Positions 7,310 to 11,461 of a stretch of 11,461 bases of DNA are shown one piece after another. Made by a program: the position numbers and the translations under genes. Below the pieces are notes generated by a model. That model worked only from the letters and a program-made list of their open reading frames with translations, ran no database searches and was not told where the DNA came from. How positions within the stretch are numbered: the first letter of the stretch is position 1; each line of letters begins with the position of its first letter. The DNA is taken from assembly GCA_002793835.1 (NCBI GenBank), contig PFDW01000073.1, positions 1 through 11,461 of the forward strand, written 5' to 3'. The stretch is from Candidatus Portnoybacteria bacterium CG10_big_fil_rev_8_21_14_0_10_36_7 (GTDB taxonomy: Bacteria; Patescibacteriota; Minisyncoccia; Portnoybacterales; PFDW01).

Positions 7310-8038
7310 TTATTTATTATATTTACCAATTATTAAATTCCATCTTATTTTAATTGTTTCCCAAATGACTTCAAAATAAGCAAATAATTTTACGTGAGAC
7401 TCTTCATCGTTTATCCAAGTAACTGGAATTTGCTTAATCTTATAACCTAATTTTTTGGAAATTGCCAGCGCTTCTATATCGAAACCCCAACGATCAATTC
7501 TCATTCTAGAAAATACATCTTCAGCGGCTTTTGCTGAAAAACATTTGAAACCACACTGAGTATCCCAAATCCCAAAAAGTCCTGCAACAACCTGTATAAA
7601 AATATTACCAGCATCTCCTAGAAACTCCTTATAACGTGCTTGGTGTTTTTTAATATCTGCCCCTTTTATATCACGGGAGCCTATTACTATATCAAAACCT
7701 TCCTTAAAAAATGGATCCATTTTAGAAAAATGATCAATGCTAGTTGAATTATCAGCATCCATAAAAACTCTATATTCACCTTTTGCTTCTAGCATACCCT
7801 GGCGAACAACAAAACCTTTACCATGATTTCCCTTGTTATCAATAACCCTCAAATTGCTGATCTGCTCTTGCAACCCCTTAACAACTTGTGTTGTATTATC
7901 TTTTGCGCCATCGCTAACCACGATAATCTCATAACTATAGGTTTGACTACTTAACCAGTCGCTTAAAGCAATTAAAGTCTTAGCGATCCTCTTCTCTTCA
8001 TTGTATGCAGGTATTATAACTGACAAATAGTAATCCAT
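7310..8038 (-). CDS. GT2 glycosyltransferase, polyprenyl (dolichyl)-phosphate glucosyltransferase type
   Basis: The 242-residue GT-A-fold enzyme resembles dolichyl-phosphate beta-glucosyltransferase (Alg5-like) proteins, which transfer a hexose from UDP-sugar to a lipid phosphate at the inner face of the membrane. Visible features are SVIIPAYNEEKRI (6-18), EIIVVSDGAKDNT (37-49), the metal-binding DAD (94-96), GSR (120-122), DTQCGFKCF (159-167) and RWGFDIEA (183-190). The last two are characteristic of this subgroup. The usual SDGSxD motif reads SDGAKD here. No transmembrane segment is seen, so it should be soluble or peripheral. Together with galT five bases downstream it suggests lipid-linked sugar supply for cell-surface glycans. 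Donor and acceptor cannot be read from the sequence. The ATG at 8038 has no Shine-Dalgarno; its likely promoter overlaps the map stop codon. Confidence 0.88.
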   Translation of the reverse strand: MDYYLSVIIPAYNEEKRIAKTLIALSDWLSSQTYSYEIIVVSDGAKDNTTQVVKGLQEQISNLRVIDNKGNHGKGFVVRQGMLEAKGEYRVFMDADNSTSIDHFSKMDPFFKEGFDIVIGSRDIKGADIKKHQARYKEFLGDAGNIFIQVVAGLFGIWDTQCGFKCFSAKAAEDVFSRMRIDRWGFDIEALAISKKLGYKIKQIPVTWINDEESHVKLFAYFEVIWETIKIRWNLIIGKYNK

Positions 8039-8076
8039 TTTAAATAATTATTTATATTACTAAGCACCTACCAGAG

Positions 8077-8085
8077 ATTATATCA
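8077..8085 (-). promoter_or_regulatory. Extended -10 promoter for the glycosyltransferase-galT unit
   Basis: TGATATAAT (8085-8077) is a perfect TGnTATAAT extended -10. Its TGA is the map stop codon. No good -35 lies 17 bases upstream, which is acceptable for an extended -10. The start point would be near 8070, giving a leader of about 30 bases before the ATG at 8038. That leader contains GGTAGGTG, too far upstream to serve as a ribosome site. Confidence 0.5.
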
Positions 8086-8832
8086 TAATTGCGTAATAAT
8101 TTCCGCACTATTTTTACCAATTAAAACTGTATGTTCAAAATGAGCCGCCAATGTACCATCCTTCGTTTCAAATCCATAGCCATCATTACTTTTTTTTATC
8201 TCATATCCACCTAAACTCACCATTGGCTCAATGGCCAAAACCATACCCTCAACAATTTTATCTCCCGATCCTTTCTTGCCAAAATTAGGAACTTGCGGAG
8301 CTTCATGAACTTTTTTGCCAGTTCCATGCCCGACTAAATCTCTAATAACTGAAAAATTATTTTTCTCAACATATTCCTGAATAGCAAAGCCAATGTCCCC
8401 AATTCTACCTCCAACATTTGCTTGTGCGATACCAATAGACAAGGCTTCCTTTGTTATATCAATTAATCGTTGTGCATCTTTATCAACAATCCCCACCGGC
8501 ACAGTTATTGCAGAATCAGTAAAAAATCCGTCATATTCGATTCCTAGATCAATACTAAGTAAATCACCATTTTTTAAAATTTTTTCCTGCGTTGGTATTA
8601 CGTGAACAATTTCTTCATTAATAGATGTACATAAAATAGCTGGATAACCACCGTAATTTAAAAAAGACGGCCGAGCATTAGCCTCACTGATCATTCTTTC
8701 AGCCATATTTTCTAGCGCCAGCGTAGAAACACTCTCCTTTGCTTCTTGCGATAACTCACCCAAAATCTTTGCCAAAATTTTGCCTCCTTGTCTTATCGCT
8801 TCTTGTTCAAAACTATTTTTTAATATTGCCAT
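8083..8832 (-). CDS. map: Methionine aminopeptidase type I
   Basis: The enzyme removes the N-terminal Met from nascent proteins in the cytosol. From the ATG at 8832 it has 249 residues, the normal size for the short type Ia form without zinc-finger extension. The five dimetal ligands are visible: D95 (SIDLG), D106 (FFTDSA), H169 (VGHGTG), E202 (IEPMV) and E233 (HFEHTV). Substrate-site H77 (IVHVIP) and H176 (KKVHEAP) are present too. A TTG six bases further upstream (8838) is in frame but is less likely than the ATG. The N-terminus (SFEQEAIRQGGKI) aligns with the family from the ATG. The gene overlaps the end of adk by 20 bases, so translation is probably coupled. adk-map after secY is the usual order at the end of bacterial spc operons. 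Confidence 0.96.
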   Translation of the reverse strand: MAILKNSFEQEAIRQGGKILAKILGELSQEAKESVSTLALENMAERMISEANARPSFLNYGGYPAILCTSINEEIVHVIPTQEKILKNGDLLSIDLGIEYDGFFTDSAITVPVGIVDKDAQRLIDITKEALSIGIAQANVGGRIGDIGFAIQEYVEKNNFSVIRDLVGHGTGKKVHEAPQVPNFGKKGSGDKIVEGMVLAIEPMVSLGGYEIKKSNDGYGFETKDGTLAAHFEHTVLIGKNSAEIITQL

Positions 8833-9502
8833 GGCCAAAATGTTTTAAAATACTTTCTCTTGCATCATTAAAAACTTTTTCTACGGATTGTTGTCCATTC
8901 ACCTCGTCCAAAAGCTCAACCTTTTTTAAATACTCAACCACTGGCGCCGTCTCCTCAATATATTCTCGGATTCTCTCTTTAATAATTTCTGCTTTGTCTA
9001 AGTCGCGCGTTACTAATTTTCCTCCGCAATGCGGACAATTAATCAATTTAACATTTTCTTCACTATAAATTACTGGTTTTCTGCATTTTTCACAAATCCT
9101 TCTATGTGTGTTGCGCCACATTGTATCCTCTTCGCTGATTTTAATATTAAGTGCTAAAATATTTTCTCGTCCAAATCTATCTATTAAAAAAGGTAGTAAA
9201 TTTTCAACTTCAAAAAGCGTTCTAGGGGAGCCATCAAAAACTATACCACCCATCAGCTCCATTGCATCAATTGCTTCCTTCAACCACTCAAATAACAATT
9301 CCGCTGAAATTAGATCACCCTTATCGTAAGCAATTTTAGCTTCCGCCACTTCTGGGTCATTCAATGATTTATTGAACTTTTCTCTAATCATATTACTAGT
9401 TTCAAAGTGATATAGACCAAAATGCAGAGACAACAAATTAGCCTGCGTGCCCTTACCAGCCCCAGGCAAACCTATTAAAAATATTATTTTTGAGCTTGTC
9501 AT
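8813..9502 (-). CDS. adk: Adenylate kinase with zinc-binding (Cys4) lid
   Basis: The enzyme balances ATP, ADP and AMP in the cytosol. The 229-residue product has the P-loop GLPGAGKGTQ (11-20), the AMP-site R40 and FDGSPRT (89-95), and ERIREYIEETAPVVEY (176-191) near the C-terminus. The LID (about 130-168) carries CEKC (137-140) and CPHC (156-159), the four-Cys zinc lid of Gram-positive and many other bacterial enzymes. Small departures from the usual motifs are FDGSPRT for LDGFPRT and FETSNMIR for the typical STGDMLR; they suggest a diverged but complete enzyme. It follows secY after a terminator and has its own probable promoter. The 3' end overlaps map by 20 bases. A related nucleoside monophosphate kinase cannot be fully excluded, but gene order and lid favour Adk. 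Confidence 0.92.
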   Translation of the reverse strand: MTSSKIIFLIGLPGAGKGTQANLLSLHFGLYHFETSNMIREKFNKSLNDPEVAEAKIAYDKGDLISAELLFEWLKEAIDAMELMGGIVFDGSPRTLFEVENLLPFLIDRFGRENILALNIKISEEDTMWRNTHRRICEKCRKPVIYSEENVKLINCPHCGGKLVTRDLDKAEIIKERIREYIEETAPVVEYLKKVELLDEVNGQQSVEKVFNDARESILKHFGHGNIKK

Positions 9503-9508
9503 ATGTTC

Positions 9509-9517
9509 ATCATAACA
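9509..9517 (-). promoter_or_regulatory. Extended -10 promoter of adk-map, likely leaderless
   Basis: TGTTATGAT (9517-9509) matches TGnTATAAT with one mismatch and lies just after the secY terminator. Six bases (GAACAT) separate it from the adk ATG at 9502, so a start seven bases downstream is the A of the ATG itself. The -35 (TTTTTA at 17 bases) is weak. There is no Shine-Dalgarno, which agrees with a leaderless message. Confidence 0.5.
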
Positions 9518-9532
9518 ATGATTATTAAAAAT

Positions 9533-9555
9533 AAAAAGCCCCCTTGGGGGCTTTT
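9533..9555 (-). terminator. Intrinsic terminator after secY
   Basis: AAAAGCCCC and GGGGCTTTT arms flank a CTTG loop, a compact GC-rich hairpin. On the minus strand it ends in five T, then ATTTTTA. It lies 17 bases after the secY stop codon and 30 bases before adk, so it closes the ribosomal operon. An A run on the other side would give a T run on plus as well. Confidence 0.88.
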
Positions 9556-9572
9556 ACAGTATAATTATAATA

Positions 9573-10847
9573 TTACAGTCCTTCATAATCTCTCATGACA
9601 AGCTGAGCATCAATTTGTCTAATAGTTTCTAAAACAACAGCCACAACGATTAAAATTGCCGTTCCACCAATAGTTAAAGTGCTCACTCCACTGAACTGTT
9701 GAATAATAGTAGGTAAAACTGCAATTAACCCTAAAAACACTGCCCCAACTAAAAGGACTCGATTTAAAATTAGTTTTAAAAAATCTGCGGTTGGTCTACC
9801 AGGCCTAATGCCTGGGACAAACCCTCCCATTTTCTGTAAATTTTCTGAAACATTTTTTGGGTCAAAAGTAACTGCGGTATAAAAATATGTAAATAACAAA
9901 ACTAATATAAAATATATTGTAGCGTAAATAAAGCCTTGATTATTAAATACTTGTGTTATTTTTGAAGACAAGCTAGCTAACCAGCCTACTGATGACGAAA
10001 TAAAAAAGCTAGCGACCATTCCAGGAAATAGCATAATAGAAAGCGCAAAGATAATAGGAATTACACCTGCTGGATTTACATTAAGTGGTAAATAGGTTGA
10101 AACACCTCCATACATTTTAGACCCACGGATTCTCTTAGCATATGAAACAGGAATATTTCTTCGTCCTTCGGTAATTAATACAACTGCCGCCACCACAAGC
10201 ACCGCCAAAAGCGCGAAACCTATATATGATGGCACTTTAGCTGGATTCCAAGTAGCTATAGTTTGGTTAAAGGTTGCTGGCAGTCGAGATACAATCCCAG
10301 CAAAAATTAAAAGAGACACTCCATTACCAATTCCCTTTTCAGAAATTAATTCCCCTAACCACATGATGAATATTGTTCCTCCACAGATCGCTGATATCGC
10401 AACTAATAATTGAAATACTGTTAAATATCCAATAACCTGACTACTTTGCAAAAGCTTGATCATTCCAAATGACTGCAAAATTGCCAATGGGACAGTTAAT
10501 AAACGTGAGTATTGATTAAATTTTTGTCGGCCTGCTTCTCCCTCTTCTTTGTATAAAGCTTCTAACTTTGGGAATATCATTGTCAACAATTGCATGATAA
10601 TTGTAGCTGTAATATATGGGCTAAGACCAATCATGGCCAAAGAAAAATTATCGAATGCTCCTCCAGTAAACACACTAATTAAACCAAATAATTGGTTACT
10701 TTCAAAAAAACTTTTTAGTTTTGTAACATCCACGCCTGGCACTGGAATTGCCGCAATCGCCCTAAATATCATTAACATCAACAAAACAAAAAGTATTTTG
10801 TTTCTAAGTTCTTTGACTCTAACTATTAAGCCTAGTTTCTTTAACAT
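9573..10847 (-). CDS. secY: Protein translocase subunit SecY
   Basis: SecY is the channel-forming subunit of the SecYEG translocon in the plasma membrane. The 424 residues fit the usual length and ten-helix layout. Visible landmarks are the first helix (about 17-36, ending IPVPGVD), the plug region after VFTGGAFDNFSL (59-70), GLSPYITATIIMQLL (74-88), the cytosolic EGEAGRQKFNQYSR (102-115), GEGRRNIPVSYAKR-like loop at 227-239, VNPAGVIPIIFA (257-268), the C5-loop GIRPGRPTADFL (346-357) and the C-terminal MRDYEGL (418-424). The ATG lies 5 bases after rplO, the standard spc-operon order, and a terminator follows. It would export the large surface protein encoded later in the window. No Shine-Dalgarno precedes the start. 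Identity is certain. Confidence 0.98.
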   Translation of the reverse strand: MLKKLGLIVRVKELRNKILFVLLMLMIFRAIAAIPVPGVDVTKLKSFFESNQLFGLISVFTGGAFDNFSLAMIGLSPYITATIIMQLLTMIFPKLEALYKEEGEAGRQKFNQYSRLLTVPLAILQSFGMIKLLQSSQVIGYLTVFQLLVAISAICGGTIFIMWLGELISEKGIGNGVSLLIFAGIVSRLPATFNQTIATWNPAKVPSYIGFALLAVLVVAAVVLITEGRRNIPVSYAKRIRGSKMYGGVSTYLPLNVNPAGVIPIIFALSIMLFPGMVASFFISSSVGWLASLSSKITQVFNNQGFIYATIYFILVLLFTYFYTAVTFDPKNVSENLQKMGGFVPGIRPGRPTADFLKLILNRVLLVGAVFLGLIAVLPTIIQQFSGVSTLTIGGTAILIVVAVVLETIRQIDAQLVMRDYEGL

Positions 10848-10852
10848 TATAA

Positions 10853-11299
10853 TTAAGATTTAATTTTTCCACCGGCCTTGGCCACCTTTCCCTTTGCGCT
10901 AGCCGAAAATTTACAATCATCAAAATTAAAAACTTTTTTTATTTCTCCACTACCTAAGATTTTTACCGCTGGCAACGCCCCAGCCTGCTTTCTTATTAGC
11001 CCTTTTTCAAATAAAGTTTTTGGATTTACTTGCTCATTTGTTTTAAAATACTTTTCAATAACACTCAAATTCAAAACAGCTGGTTTAACATGTATTGAAG
11101 AAATACCTTGACCGCGTTTTTTTGGAAACTTTTTAAATAATGGAGTGTCTCCACCAATAAAACCAGGGCGAACATGCGAACTTGAATGTGCATAATAACC
11201 CTTCACTCCTCTACCGGAATAAGTACCGCGCTTACCACCCCGACCAATACGCTGGCTTCTTCTATTGCTACTATTTGGTTTTACATCGTGAATCTGCAT
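10853..11299 (-). CDS. rplO: 50S ribosomal protein uL15
   Basis: uL15 is a structural protein of the large ribosomal subunit that binds 23S rRNA. The 148 residues include the basic glycine-rich extension (RIGRGGKRGTYSGRGVKG, 17-34), VRPGFIGGDTPLFKKFPKKRG (43-63) and the C-terminal globular part with ALPAVKILGSGEI (108-120). It starts three bases after rpsE and ends five bases before secY. The usual rpmD between rpsE and rplO is absent. It is the only gene here with a plausible Shine-Dalgarno sequence. Confidence 0.97.
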   Translation of the reverse strand: MQIHDVKPNSSNRRSQRIGRGGKRGTYSGRGVKGYYAHSSSHVRPGFIGGDTPLFKKFPKKRGQGISSIHVKPAVLNLSVIEKYFKTNEQVNPKTLFEKGLIRKQAGALPAVKILGSGEIKKVFNFDDCKFSASAKGKVAKAGGKIKS

Positions 11300-11302
11300 A
11301 TT

Positions 11303-11461
11303 TTATTTTACCTCTGTTCTTAATGTTGTAAAAGCCTTAAGCACTGCCTTGGCATTATTTACCTTATTAGTTGAACGACTAATGATTTTAGCATTAATAT
11401 CACGTATCCCAGCTAATTCACACATAGGCCTTACAACACCTCCGGCAATGATACCTCTCCC
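11303..11461 (-). CDS. rpsE: 30S ribosomal protein uS5, C-terminal part (5' end beyond window)
   Basis: Reading in frame from the window edge gives 52 residues and a TAA stop at 11305-11303. The peptide begins GRGIIAGGVVRPMCELAGI, the conserved G-x-GIIAGG-x-VR helix region of uS5, and continues DINAKIISRSTNKVNNAKAV. uS5 lies at the mRNA entry and decoding region of the small subunit. Only the C-terminal third is visible. The gene leads directly into rplO. Confidence 0.94.
   Translation of the reverse strand, partial: GRGIIAGGVVRPMCELAGIRDINAKIISRSTNKVNNAKAVLKAFTTLRTEVK
11310..11315 (-). promoter_or_regulatory. Shine-Dalgarno-like site for rplO
   Basis: AGAGGT lies 10 bases before the rplO ATG, inside the last codons of rpsE. 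It is the only recognisable Shine-Dalgarno match among the ten start codons in the window, which makes it informative about initiation in this organism. Confidence 0.5.

Noticed and set aside
7311-7325. TATAAT-like sequence before galT
   Set aside because: It lies in the last Tyr-Asn-Lys codons of the glycosyltransferase gene, has no -35 and no TG extension; chance in AT-rich sequence.
8083-8085. TGA read as a sense codon (recoded genetic code)
   Set aside because: TGA ends pgk, galT and map at the expected protein lengths, so the standard bacterial code is used.
8833-8838. TTG start for map, six bases upstream of the ATG
   Set aside because: It adds only two residues and has no ribosome site; the ATG at 8832 fits the family N-terminus.

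Overview
The window is AT-rich, and all eleven genes I can support lie on the minus strand, so transcription runs from the right end to the left. The most economical reading is a bacterium of the Candidate Phyla Radiation (Patescibacteria). Ribosomal gene rpsE is followed three bases later by rplO, with no rpmD (uL30) between them, and loss of uL30 is a known hallmark of that group. Most genes also lack a Shine-Dalgarno sequence. TGA is used as a stop (pgk, galT, map), which argues against the recoded Gracilibacteria/Absconditabacteria lineages. I cannot name the species or the phylum within the group.

Layout in transcription order. (1) The end of the spc ribosomal operon: the 3' part of rpsE, then rplO and secY, closed by an intrinsic terminator. 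(2) adk and map, overlapping by 20 bases and started by a likely leaderless promoter. (3) A GT2 polyprenyl-phosphate-type glycosyltransferase and galT, 5 bases apart, with an extended -10 promoter lying on the map stop codon. (4) Glycolytic tpiA and pgk, 1 base apart. (5) A 952-residue exported, membrane-anchored, cysteine-rich protein with seven tandem repeats of about 86 residues. It has its own perfect consensus sigma-70 promoter embedded in the pgk stop codon, and a second terminator behind it. (6) recJ, running off the left edge, with a good promoter placed directly after that terminator.

Most of the content is housekeeping: translation and protein export (uS5, uL15, SecY), nucleotide balance (Adk), N-terminal Met removal (Map), sugar activation and transfer (GalT, GT2), lower glycolysis (TpiA, Pgk) and DNA repair (RecJ). 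The one gene not shared widely is the large repeat protein. It appears to be a type I membrane-anchored surface protein with two potential disulfides per repeat. Its strong separate promoter, a palindrome at the expected transcription start, and a dedicated terminator mark it as an independently controlled surface product. I see no CRISPR array, transposon, tRNA, rRNA or defence system. No gene-free stretch exceeds 75 bases.
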